A DNA stretch of 64,000 bases, taken from NCBI GenBank assembly GCA_023238725.1, contig CM041531.1, positions 1,437,102 through 1,501,101 on the forward strand. The letters run 5' to 3'. Position numbers and translations under genes: made by a program. Position 1 is the first letter of the stretch. The number at the start of each line of letters is the position of its first letter. Below the pieces are notes generated by a model, which saw nothing but the letters and a program-made list of their open reading frames with translations, did no database searches and was not told the origin of the DNA. The stretch comes from Scortum barcoo. Lineage: Eukaryota > Chordata > Actinopteri > Centrarchiformes > Terapontidae. This document shows positions 32,400 through 45,372 of this stretch, piece by piece.

Positions 32400-33940
32400 C
32401 TGCAAACACATTCCTCTATCAGCTGAAAAAGGAGATGATATGTCAATGTTGTGTTCGTGAATTGTGTCAGTAAAATGAGTATTTGCAGGTTTAATTGTCC
32501 GACACCTTCAGTAACTCAGAGCGATTATTAGATTTCAGCTGTGAGAACAAAGTTTCTAAAAGACGGACTGACAGGTTTTATTTGATCCTCTGAACTGAAG
32601 CTGCTCTCACACAGGTGACACACAGGTGTAGCATAAAGCAGCTTTTTGATACCCGAGAACCGGAGTGAAGTCTAAAGAATAGCCGGATTAACCGCTAATC
32701 TCACTTTATGATGAAGGCAGCAGACTTTTTTCAATCGCTGAAAATATTCTGAGATGTGGGCGGCGATTCGAGAGTTCAGACTTACAGGGAAGAAAAGTGC
32801 AGCTGAGAGAAGAAAACAGATGTAAAACTGTATGTGTGTAATCCTGAGTTTGAGAGCTTTTTAATTTCCTCTACCCACACACACACACACACGCACCGGC
32901 AGCAGCAAAAGAGCCACATAAATGTAAATAAATACAGAAAATCCTCTTTGCTGAGGACACAATGAGAGTTCATGTTAATGCAAACAGTGTTTTCATCTGT
33001 CTGAATATCTGACGTAACAGATGTTGGAGCTCAAACTCAACAGTACGTCTCCTCTTAAACTAATGATCCGCGCTGAGATAAACAGATGAAGAGTTCAAAA
33101 CAGGCGCAGAGATGAAGAAGCGCTGCAGCTCGTAGAATCAAACTTTGGTCTATGTTCGCTCACACTTTAAATGCGACGTCGACTCGGCTGGAGGTTCGGC
33201 AACACACTGTGATCTAAGAGCAGCTCGCCACGCTGCGCCGAGCTCTCAACGGGAAGACGACTCAATGATGTTTCACAATGAAAACGCAAACCGAAGCGGT
33301 GACAGGAGAAGTGATTTACTCACACACAGATCGCTCACCTCTGTTTTCAATTTCACTCAGTGTAATCAGGATATGAATGTTTGCAGCGGCCGCCCTCCTT
33401 TTTTCATCCACTCGGCTGAAACTGCAGCCAGCTGCAGACGGACTGATACGATCAGGCGTTGCTGCACATATCACAAATCGAGGCATATTCCCCGTAGGAC
33501 AGAACTAATACACAGTTTAGCTCACATCAAGAAGGTAAATGGAGTTACAGCCGGCTCGCACGACCAGACGGCAGCTCCAAATCAAATGTGCTGGGAGGGA
33601 ACGGGGGGCGTGTGCTGTATGTAGTCTGCTGTAACGCTATAACCACAAATGAATTCGCTCTCCATTTGTGCTGGGCAACAAGGAGAATTGGTAAAATCCA
33701 ATTAGAGAATCTCACTTTCATGTAATTGTTCAGAATCAATATCGTCTGTGGTTTGTTTTTCCAGGAGCAGGATGGGAGGAGATGTTGGCAGGTGAAGAAA
33801 TCCTCAAGATGTCAAATCTTAAAGAATCTTAAAGAGTTTGAAAGTCTGCAGCTTCGTCTCTGTTTGTACGATTCATTTTAATCCTCTTGATGACCGCAGA
33901 CTTTTCGCTGCGCATATGAGTGAAGCTATTTGGGAAAAAA
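32400..33940. other. Gene-free DNA
   Basis: No gene recognised. The longest open frame (33145-33624, 159 codons from a non-ATG start) shows no domain. A short (CA)n run sits at 32876-32893. The segment about 33640-33740 ('caaatgaattcgctctcc', 'aaaatccaattagagaatc') is of high complexity and could be regulatory. Confidence 0.4.
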
Positions 33941-33944
33941 AAAA

Positions 33945-34165
33945 ATCAGAATCAAGTTTAACACCAAGTCGATTTTCACATGAAAAGAATTTGTCTTTAT
34001 CGGCTGGAGCAAAAAATATAAACATGGTTTGTAGATAAAATAGAAAATATCAAAAGTCATGAGTATAAATTAAACATAAAACAGATATTATAAAGAAGAC
34101 AGTTATATAAAAATATTAAAAAATAAAATAAGATAAAGACAGTCTGTGCAAGATGAGTTATTTAA
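33945..34165 (-). repeat. Probable LINE 3' end, A-rich, minus strand
   Basis: The segment 'cagaatcaagtttaacacca' with 'attttcacatgaaaagaatt' and an A-rich run of AAATATAAAATA-type sequence resembles the reverse complement of a fish LINE 3' end. The reverse complement 'catgtgaaaatcgac...aaacttgatt' resembles the 3' end at about 28630-28668. Low-complexity sequence limits certainty. Confidence 0.35.
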
Positions 34166-35158
34166 AAGAAATGACAGTTCAGGTTGTGCAGGAACGTGAA
34201 AAACACGTTCACAGTACTCAGTTTAAAGAGTATTTGCAGAGCGTCCATGTGTGCTTTAAGCTCTGAGGCTCTCAGACAGACCATCCATCCTCCAAACACA
34301 CAAACACTCCACGTGGAGAGCAGCTGGACAAAGAACGAGAACATTTACTTCAGGGCCGCTGGAAAAAAAGTGAAATGACCACGACCTCTTAACACCACAT
34401 TCTGCGGTGATGGTGGAAAAAAAAGTGATGTACCTTTCTGTGTGTGTTTCCTTCTGTCAATATAAAGAAGAATATAAAATATGAAGTCCACCCAGGGATT
34501 TGTCAGGGTGGATGGAGGGGTCAAACAGGAACGTTTGGGACCAGAGATCATGAATCTTTTCCTCAACATAACCCAGAGTTTTGGTGCCTAAACTGAACCG
34601 AAGTGTGACCATTTTAACCGAAATATGACCGTCAACAAAGTCACCAATGAGACAGATGAATTCTTTTTTGTTTGAAATAAGATAAACAACCACAACCTTC
34701 AATACGTAGTGGTTTCATTAAATCTTAAGACATTATGTTCCACCACCGGTGAACTTTGGTGACCTTTGTTGAACTATAACACATGAATTTGTGCCGTCGA
34801 GGAAGCAGTCATGTTGGTGACAACCTTTCTCCAAAGTGAAGGAAGCTTTCTGATCAGCTGTGTGCCACTTTCCAGTTTAACTGAAGAAGAAGAAGAAGAA
34901 TGAAGAACAGTTTACAGATTATGAGACAGGAGTCAATCAATAATCTTCACTGAATTAAACGATGAATAATCCGTGAACGAAATGTTGGTGCGTCACTACA
35001 TCGACAATCATCGCTGACGTTTTCGATGGTGGTCACAGACTAAAGAAAGCCTCAATACAGTTTCAGCCGTTTGTTTCAATTCAGTCAAACTGTGATGACT
35101 CAGCAGAATAAAGACGTGTCTTCATCTCTGAACTTACTGTGTCTATGGATCTGTATGT

Positions 35159-35183
35159 TGTGTGTGTGTGTGTGTGTGTGTGT
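35159..35183. repeat. (GT)n microsatellite
   Basis: About 12 GT units. Confidence 0.93.
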
Positions 35184-38100
35184 TTGTGGCATTAAAGGGA
35201 CATTTGGCTTTTTAATAAGAAATTCAAAACTGTACTGACCCTAATTAACTGGAATACACAGAAGAAAGAGCCCTTTAATGACGAGTTTATTCAGTTTCAG
35301 TCTTTATGATCCACAAAGAACAAATCAGCAGACATGTTTCATAAAGCGAGAGCAGCGTTTTCACCCTCTGCACCGCCTCAGATGTGGATCTAATGCACAG
35401 CAGAGGCCTCATCAGTCTGCACGGCCGCCCGCTGTGCATCTGCACTGATGCAGAATATGTAAACGGCATAGGCGCACTCACACACATAACACACTGATGA
35501 TGACTGAACGGGACTGCAGCATCTGTTGAGAGCTTGACGTCAGCATGTAGTTTTACTGTGGGGGGTCTCACATATCTTTACTTTATTGTTTGTGACATAA
35601 ATGCTGTTTGTCGTTGGGCAGAAGTGACACAGATCGAAACACTCGACCTGGATGATTAAAAGGCCGATTCACCCCCGAGTGACACTGAAATATTAAATTA
35701 AATCAGATTTACTGTCATTGCACAGAGCACCATTTTTCTTGAGAACATTTAATAAAGATAACTGAACCTTATTGTATGTAAATGTAAATGTATATTTTAT
35801 GTTAATGTTGAGGTTACAGCAGAAGGAGCAGCAGCTTTAGTTCATTTAGCTTCTGATCAAACCTTTTTCTTGAGTCTGTTGTTGACTTTACTTCACTTTT
35901 AGATCACATCCACAGTCATCTACAGAGGTTCAAACACAACAGCAGACAAAGAGAAAACCAATAAAATCGTACTAAAACATTTTAAAATTCATTAAAAGCA
36001 AACTGGAGAATTATGCAAATGAATTATTGTCTTAAATTGATTTTAGTTTTTGGGATTAACAATGATTTTCTTTCTTTTCCACTCGGCTGCACAAAGGCGC
36101 CTTTACAGGGATGATAAAGTTTTTTTATTTAAACATGAACAACATCAGAACAAGAGGCCGAAACTACGTCACCTCGTTTTAGTCATTTCCGAGTGTTTAG
36201 TCATTATACAGCGACCTGAAGAGCTGAACTGTGCTGGAGAAATAAAAGGTTGTTTAAACAGTTTTTTTATGTCTACATATGTGACATGTTTTAGTGTCCA
36301 TGTCAGTGATGAGAAAAAGTGATGAAATTGATCAATATATTAACTAAAATTCGAGAATAAAAGAGTCAAACAGTGCAGGGACGTGTCCTTTGTCATTTTC
36401 AGAAGAATCTTTTTCCATTTGAACTAATTTTGTCCTCTGAGATGGAAAGCAGAAGCAGCGCTGTGTCTCCTCCACAAGCTCTGCAGGAGGTTGTTTCGTC
36501 TATAAAAGGACATTGATTTAGTGGCCGGCACATTACTGTCTCTGTGGACATTGTGTCTTCAGATTGAACACAACAAATCAACGCCGTGATGTTGTTTTCT
36601 GAGACGGCGGTCCTGCTGCGATGAATCACGGTCAAATAGATGGTTTAAGGAAAAGCTTCGGCCGGATGACTGCTGATGTTCGGGACTTATTTCGTGATGG
36701 ACTGATGTAATTCCATTTTGGATGAATCCATTTTTAAACCTTTAACCTCAGCCGCATCCACTTCAGTCAGTCATTTCCTGCATTTCCTAAAATGCCCTCT
36801 GACAACCTGCACAGAGCAGATTTAATGTTTAACTGCGACTTCATAGAAAAATACTTTCTCCAGTTTAGGTTTGTGTTGCAAACAAACTCCAATTTTTCTG
36901 AAATGAATTCTGGTCATTTTCCTGCTGGTCTGCATTTCCTCTCAAGGATTTATCTCTCTGATTGTCCATTTATGAAGAAATACATGTATTAAGAGTTGTT
37001 ATTGCTGAAAGCTTGTCTCTGTCGCTCTCACTGGTCGCTGTCTTTGCTACGGAAACTGAAAATAACTAGCGAGCGTACTGAGCTGATAATTGAACCATCT
37101 GAGAGGTGATGTGAAGACTCGACAAACATTTAAGGTGAAACCAAAGCTGCTCTCTGTCTGTCGCTGTTTTTTTTAATGTAACTAAAAAACTGCATTTCTA
37201 CATTTATGCCTACAAAACTCTGATTGGTGGATTTTATTTCAAAGATCTGGAACAAGGCTGAAATTTTATAGACGTCCAATATTTTCTTATAACAGCTGCT
37301 CATATTGGGACGTGACATTATAAATTTCAATTTTTTCATAGTAAGAATAAAAACAAGAAATAAATTTAATCACTAAAAGCCATTTTTATGTTGGATGATG
37401 AATTTATGTCCATTATTAACTCTCCTTTTACCAAACACGGAGCGTGTTTGGTCTCCTCCACCTCCTGAGGGAAATATTTGTCTCTTTACCTGATAAATGT
37501 TCACCAGTTTCTCTCTGAGTCTGTCTGCTGTTTGATGCTGTTGGAAGAAAAGCTGCTTTATTACAGTTTTGTGCCAATAATAGATTAATTTCCTTAAAGT
37601 ATATTTCAAAGTGTATTAGAGGTCTTTTCCTTTCATTCAGGTGTTTTTCTGTCACACCTTGATGATGTGTTTGGCTCATTAAAACAAAGATGTGTACATT
37701 TTTCTTCAGTGATTGTGATATTGTCATTTACAATTAAGCACATTTATCACATTAGCCACAACAGAAAAGCTTGATGTCGGTTCGTATTGATGCCACATCG
37801 TTCTGCCTCCATCCATCACGTCCTGCGCTCTGTTTAAGTGCCCTCTGTCCGTCTTTATGATCTGACAGGTTGTTATGGATGGTGATTAGATGGACTGTGA
37901 TAAGCAAAGCTTTTAGCTTCTCTCATCGAGGCGAAACATCATTTCAGCTCCTCAGGCGGGTCTGAAATAAGTGATGGAGGAGAGAAGCAGGCGTAATGGA
38001 TGAAAGGTGAAACAGCAGAACAAAGCTGCCTAAAAATAAAACTCAGTATGTTTGGAACAGCTGCATTTTGACATTCAACACAAAAGAAAAACCAACAGAG

Positions 38101-41100
38101 GCGACTGTCGGCGAAGGACGGACGGAGAACAAAAAACTGTCGGGTTTAATGGTAATTTTAAAAAAAACAACAACTCTCCAGCAAGACTTTCTTTTCTTTT
38201 CATTCTTCACGTAATTTATCAGATTGAATTCATCCAGTAGAGTTTTTACAGGTGGTGGAGTGTAATCCTTTAATTTAAGATAACAACTAAAGTTTCTTTA
38301 ATTTGAGGGAGAATGTGTAAATTCAGTGCCCTCTTGGCTCTTTATTGAAGTTTAGATGAAGCCTCAATAAATATTCAAACCTTGTTCTGTATTATCTTTA
38401 AAAGTCTGTACGTTCAATGAGACTCTGTTACTTGGTTCAAATAAAAGAGATATTGTAAAGATAAATAATTTTATGGGAACCTTTCAGTAGAGTTCATCTT
38501 TGGATGAAGCTACATCATCATTTGTTGTTTCAGCAAATTCAGTTTTAAACCATTTTCTGCCAAATGATAAGCGACACCTCAAGATCTGCATCCACCAACA
38601 TTCAGCTCCATCTGTTTCATTATATATTTCTAAAGGTTTTTAATCTAAGTGAAATTGTAATGTAAGAGATTTTTTAAACAACAATTGTTTAAAAGTGTTA
38701 ATTAACGTGTGTAGTCTTATTTTGAAAAGTTTTCCCATGAGGCTTGTTCCATCCCTTCAGAATAAAATCACAGTGTGACGGGTTGAAACTGAAGACGTCA
38801 TAATTCAGCTTTTGTCATAAAATATGTCCACGAGGTTTTGACAGTTCATCCTCTGATGGGTTTCTGTTTTTCATCTTGTGTCAGGCGGCTCCTCGTCGTC
38901 GCTCAATCAGTCAACAGTCGGCAGCTGACGGCAGTTTCTGCAGAGACTCATTTAAAAGCCTCAAACAGCAGCAGTAATGACAGCGAATGACTCCACCTAT
39001 GAGCTGCACTGATGCTAAATGGTAATTCCAGCCTGCTCACAATGATGATGCTAACATGCAGGTCTGTTCACTTTGTTCAGTATCTCAGCAGTAAACATAC
39101 AGCTGATGGGAATGTCTTTGTCATGTGTTGTTATGTTTAATTAATTTTAAAAGCACTCTATGGAGTTTTTAACTGTACATCTCCATAATATTATGTTATA
39201 AATAATCTGACATCAGCACATCACGCACAAACTGTTTTTGTTTTTATTTCAAATGTTCACATTACTAAAACTTAAAAAATATAAAGAACATTAAACACTG
39301 TAACAATAAATAACAATTAAAGAACAATTTTGACGCTGTCACATCGTAAATAACTCGTATTATCCAGTCCAGTGTTCATAAACACATAAAACACTGAATT
39401 TTGCAAATGCTGCCAACACGTCCTCACATAAAAAAAAGCATTTTAAATTGTGCTCTGCTGCTAAAGAGACAGTATTCACATCAGCAGGATGAAATAAGTG
39501 CTCTTTGTTTTTGCTCTTCCACACAGATAACTGCTCCTCTTAAAGGAAGACGCAGCCAGTTTTTGTTTTTGGCCAATGCGGCTGCCACATTTTGAGACAT
39601 TACAGAGGAGTGAAGTTTGTCATCTACAGCTTCAGAAGCAAACGGACCAGCAGACAGCAGATTTTCTATTTCTACCAGCCCAGACTACAGGGGGCGCCAA
39701 AATCAACATGAAAAGATCCACTGAGCTGCTTCAGTGTACATTTATACTTAATATTTTTTTAATTAAAGCGTGGTAAAATCTTTAGTGTCTTTTATGTTGG
39801 TTTATGTTTCATGGTTTCATTTCATCATTTTTTAGATATTTCAGGCTGGACTAAAGTGATGAAGCAACATTTCCATCCACAAACTGAACCCTTCAAAGAT
39901 CCACAGACATTTATCACCACGGTTTATTTGATATATAAAGATGATGGTGTGTCTTTATTTTGAGGACTTTGCTGGAGGAGTTTGCTGTATATGCTGCATG
40001 TTCTTTAGGGGGCTGAAATGATCCCTGTTAGTGTTTTTAGTTGTGTAAAATGGTGAATGTGTGCCTAGAAAATGAGTCTGAGAGTAAAATCTACAGAGAA
40101 ATAAATGAAGCAAGAGTTCATAAGTGGAACAAAGTGTTTTTATAGGTTGTGTTTTTTGGCATAACCCAGAGAAGATGAGTCAGTCCAGGTTCATGAAAAG
40201 GTTTTACTTCATTTCCTAAATTACAAACTGATGATATCTAAGAATGTGAGAGTTTCCCCAAGGTGGGCTCTTACTTTGACTAACTAATTAAGGCGTTCAA
40301 ATAGCGTGTAAAGGCAGGAGCATAACATTTACTGCCTTCTTTAACTGCCTCCTCTCCTCGCTGCCGTGCTGTCTAACCAGCACCTCCTCACACTTCCTGC
40401 CTCCGCTCACCCACACATGCAGTGAAGACGTTTTGACATTTCCGTGGCCACGAGGGTGGCGCTGCATCGTTATTGTGTGAAAAGAGGCCAGCAGAGTGAA
40501 AACACGGTCGGGCGGAGCTCCCACACAGAGTTTCGGTGGGATATCGCAGCCATGACCTTTCTGCTTCCTTCGCCGCGGACAAAACCGGAGCTGCTGCGAT
40601 GACGAAAGGATGATGAACGGCTTTCAGAAAAAATGATGGTAACCAGAAAAAATCCATGTGGGGAAAAAAGGACAAAAAAAAAATCAAAGGACCCCGACAA
40701 GGTCTGAATAAAAGAAAAAAAATGCTTCCTTTCAAGTCTTACAATAACCACGCGAGGCACATCTACTGCTTTTACAACATTAATTTCACATAAAGGTTAT
40801 CAGAGTTGCTTAACAGCCTCACTGTTTACCTGGTTATTTCCCTCATCTCTAATATTAATATTAAGATGAGAGAAAGTGAAAACATTAAGATGATGGAGAT
40901 GTAGAGAATACAAAAACTGAAAGATAAAGATTTATTTGAAACCACAAAAATCTCAGAGAAAAACAACTTTAAAGAAACGTATCTGCCATAACTAGTTTAA
41001 ATAACATGCAACTATTTTGAATTACATAAATAATTTTGAGGGAACGATGTGTCTTTAATCTGTCATGAAGCTTCATACTGAACGTTTCTGCAAAATGTTT

Positions 41101-41252
41101 CCGTAATAACGTCTCTGCTGATTTCATTTTCATTTCATTTTCTCCTCTAAAAACGTGTCATTATTTGGGCATCTCGGGAGAGAAGAGGCTGACAGGGTGG
41201 ACCGAACAGACCAAACATGCCTTCAGGCCTCCAGCTGGTCCAGATGTTCTGT

Positions 41253-41302
<50 letters not shown>
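41253..41302. repeat. (AAAG)n microsatellite
   Basis: About 12 uninterrupted AAAG units, a purine-only run on the plus strand. Confidence 0.96.
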
Positions 41303-44300
41303 GTGGACAATCTGCAATGCCCAACTCTTTGAAATACAAAATGTGCTGCGAGAAAAAGAAGCTGCTGAATAAAAATCATCTTACCTGCTCTGAGTGAGCT
41401 TTGAGTGGCATCATGGAGTTTTTTCTCTAATAATCTAAACATTTTATTTAATAAAGTATAAAATAATGTTTTGTTTTGTTTTTTTATCAAAATCAAAATC
41501 AGTTTGCAAACTAATGAACTAAAGGAGCATGCAAGAGATTAACAGGCATGCAAAAAGGAAAAGAAAAGTTAAAAATGTCTCAATTTAGTACGTCTTTTTT
41601 CAAGGGAGGTCAGTTTCATATCGTTGTATTTAGAACAGGATAAAAATCACAGTTTTCCTGAGCAGGCTTTAAACAACAAGCAAACACGTCACAGTGACTT
41701 TACAGTTTATGAGGTTTCCATGTTTGGTACTGTTGTGTTTGTCCAGAGATTAAAACAAAAAGAGACGAGTTGGTCAGGTCACGTCTTTCAGTCAGTGCTG
41801 AGCTAAACTGAGACGCAAACATGAGACTGGGGTCAAACTTCTTATTGATACCAGTCTGATAAGACAACGCAAAGAAGTGAAATATTCCTTTAAGAAGAAA
41901 AGAAAATCTAATCATTTGTTGAAGATGATTCGCTGTTATTTCTTGAATAAATGAATAAATGTTGTGTTGGATCACTTCCACGTCTGTCAAAGAGCTGGTG
42001 TGTTGGAGAACCGACCTCGATACTATGATCAAGCTATCAGCGCCCGTATAAACATGCAGGATATGATGCGGCTTGATTAGAGGTCAAACCTTTTCAAAGC
42101 TAAACAACTGATCTGACATAATGAATCCTCTCCGAACAAGGGGGGCAATTACAGAGCTATACATGGAAACAGCAGAGAGTAAAGTGGACAAGAAGATAAA
42201 AGAGAAGATGAGAGAAAAGAAAAGAAAAGAAAAGGAAGAAATCTTCTTTTTGTTTTGTGGAAAATAAAATGCAAGCAAGGGAAAAAATATTTTCTTTTAA
42301 AGCGTCTCCTCTTTGTTCGCTGCAACAGAGGCTTAATGTGAGTGTGCGATGATTGTAATTATCAAGTAACCGGGATTTTATTCCTACACTGAAGCCAAAA
42401 ATACACGGAGAATATCACAGCGCTGTCCTGGAACCTGGAATAATGTTTTCTTGGTCATCTGTGATTGAAAAGGAAATGACAAAGAGGCATGTTTTATACA
42501 AGATGTAGGGTCTAATTATGGCTTAATCATGCACATTATGTATTCTAAGTATTATACTGTCATAATTGAGTTGGATTTGATTTGTTTGTGCTTCTCATTG
42601 GCTCTTACTCCTTTAAAAAACTGCATCCACATGCACATCCAGCAGAATAAAAGCCTGCAGTACGTCACAGTGAATTTAGTGCTCTGCGCTTTCTGTAAGA
42701 GAGACATTTCCTTGTCCTCAGGTAGCACCTTCCATAAATATCTGCCCCGACAAGCTGCATTTGAATCATTACCGCAGCAAGAACAATAAAGTTTGTGATC
42801 GGGCTGCCAACAGCAATAAGTCTTTTTCCAAGTCTGAAGTTTTCTCTAACTTAACTTGTCATCAGAAAGTGACCTCATCTGTGAGTAACCGTGAAGAAAC
42901 CCATAAAGGCAAAGTCACTGGAGGCTGAAATGATTTTTTTTAGGTTGCAAACAAAAATCTGCAGTCTGGTTGTTCACCCGCTGTGTGAATACAGATTCAA
43001 AAAGGCCAGCTGTTTGTGAAGGCTGAGGAGGAGGAGAGGGGATTAAATAATTGCTAATACTCTCAGTTCAAACTCTGCATCACCTAAACTCTCCCTCATT
43101 GGTTTTAGTGGCAAGATTATCTGCCTTTATCGCAGTTTTCACCATTTTCCAGCATCTTCCTCCTCTCTCCTTCCTCAAGGTTTAAAGAGCAGTTTTTCTC
43201 CTTGTTGCATATTTCATTCGTTTTTTCATTACTACATATAAATGTCGACGCGTCCACGTTTCTCATCAGGGCGGTAAAGGTCCGCTGTGCCTTGGAAAGC
43301 ATTTGTCTTTTCCTGTTGTGTCTTACCAGAGAAACAGCGAAAACAAAGTGTCATATTAGTGTCTGCTGCAGGCTAGAAAGCAAATGCTGTTACTATGAGC
43401 AGTGTGTACTACAGACGTACAGACCCTACACACGTTTCTCTTCCATTTAAAGGCATGTTTAAATTGTATAGAACTCCCTCTCTTCTTCCTTAAAATAGAC
43501 TCATTGTTTCACTCCATTACAGCTCTTTGTTTTTAAAGCTGCAGTATGCAACCTTCTTCGCCATAAAATACCACCAAAAGAAACAGGATCTCTTTTCTCT
43601 CCATAATGAAGCCAATTTCACACAAATAGCTGATGTACAATGATGTCGAGACGTCTGCCGTTTCATGGCGCTGCAGGCGTGGCCCGGTGATGAGCCGGGG
43701 TGCATCCGGTGTGAAGACATTTCCTCTGTGAACAAAAAGCTTCCCTCCAATGTTTAGGTTGTTCTGCCTTTCATGTGTGTTTTCATTATTTTTTAATGCA
43801 GACCCCAGGAAGAGCAGCTGCTTTGTGAAGGAGATCTAACAGAAAAAAAAGAACAAAGACTGCAAAACAACTCACAGCACCATTTGAGATGTTTGCTCCC
43901 ATTTGCCATGTGTGTAAAAGCTGATTAATGCAGCGACATATAAAATCCCACAGTAGACTTAATAACCAGCAGTGCACCATGGGACACATTTTCTGCCATC
44001 AAACAAAGACTTCTACTTTCTTTCCTTTAAGTTTCTCTTTTAAAAACTGTTTCATTGTGTGGCTGGTTGTGGCCACAGCAGAAAAAAAGTCCCTGTAACC
44101 TCCTCAGGTGATTTTAATTACTTTACCTGATTGACGTTTGCAGTTTTCTGCACCTCAAACTAACAGTAACCAAAACTAATTGGTTCTCTCTGTGTGATTT
44201 CATTTAACAGTCTGCTCCTGAACAGAGTCCAGTTTTATTAAAGGTCTCACACGTTTCAGATGTTACTGACATATATTTTAAAGCCAGCAGCACCACGGAG

Positions 44301-45333
44301 CAGATTTATAGAGCGAGTCCTTGTTTTGTTAGTATTATGGTGGTAGCAGATAGCCCTGATCACCCAAATTAAGAATTAATTTAAAGGTTTATGTTTAAAG
44401 GTATTAATGCAGTCTTTCTTTGTCTCTGATCAAAACTGAAGATCCATAATGGCACAAAGGGTTTTCTATAAAGTGATTAAATAATTGTTTTACTTCTGTT
44501 TTTATAAATTCAAATGCTGTCATCATTATTAATATTTTACAGCACAAAATGCAAGTTGTCTTTTGTGTGCATTGTCTCATGTATAGAAAAAGTACAAAAG
44601 TATTGGTGACTGCCATAAAAGTTCTTAAATCCTTCAAATGACTGATCGAGGTAACATCAACAAATGCAAGAAAAACAGCCACGATGGCTAGCAAGCAAAC
44701 ACGGAGGTAAAAAAGGTCTTCCAAAAATCAAGCTTTGCAAATGTTTTATGAGAATAGAAACGCCCTTAATGCATTTATTAGAACTGAAAGACTGACTATG
44801 CATTTTTGTGAGACTTTACAAAAAAACTCTTAATGTAAATACATTTATGTCAGTCATTAGCAATAAAGCTGTAGATTTGGACACTGGTTTACTTTAATAC
44901 ATATATACTTATATACTATCTCTGTTGTCAACTTTATAAGGTATCAGTTGGTTGAGAATACCAGAATTAGAAGTACCAGCAGGGTACGCTTTAGTCACGT
45001 TTCTTGCATTTTCTTTGAATAATCTCTTTAAATTACCTCAGTGGAGATTTTTTTCTTGATTTTCTCATTTTGGGTTTACTTTATTTTAGTAATATCTGTC
45101 AGTACTTTTAAAGGATGATGAATAAATCTACCTGCCCATTTTATTCAGATTTTAAAGGTCAGATTCAGTCATTTTAATAAATGTACACAGGAGAGGAGCG
45201 AACACTCGTCTGGTGGAAAGCTCCTAAATATGCAGCATATGAACGTAATTATCTTGTGAATCCACAATAATATCCACTAACCCTGATGTTGAATCCTCGC
45301 TAAAGTGAATGAGATCGCATTTCTTTCCCATAT

Positions 45334-45337
<4 letters not shown>

Positions 45338-45372
<35 letters not shown>
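45338..45372. repeat. (GT)n microsatellite
   Basis: About 17 GT units. Confidence 0.95.

Noticed and set aside
33145..33624. 159-codon plus-strand ORF
   Set aside because: Non-ATG start, no domain and no splice context. A few open frames of this length are expected by chance in 128 kb of sequence read in both directions.
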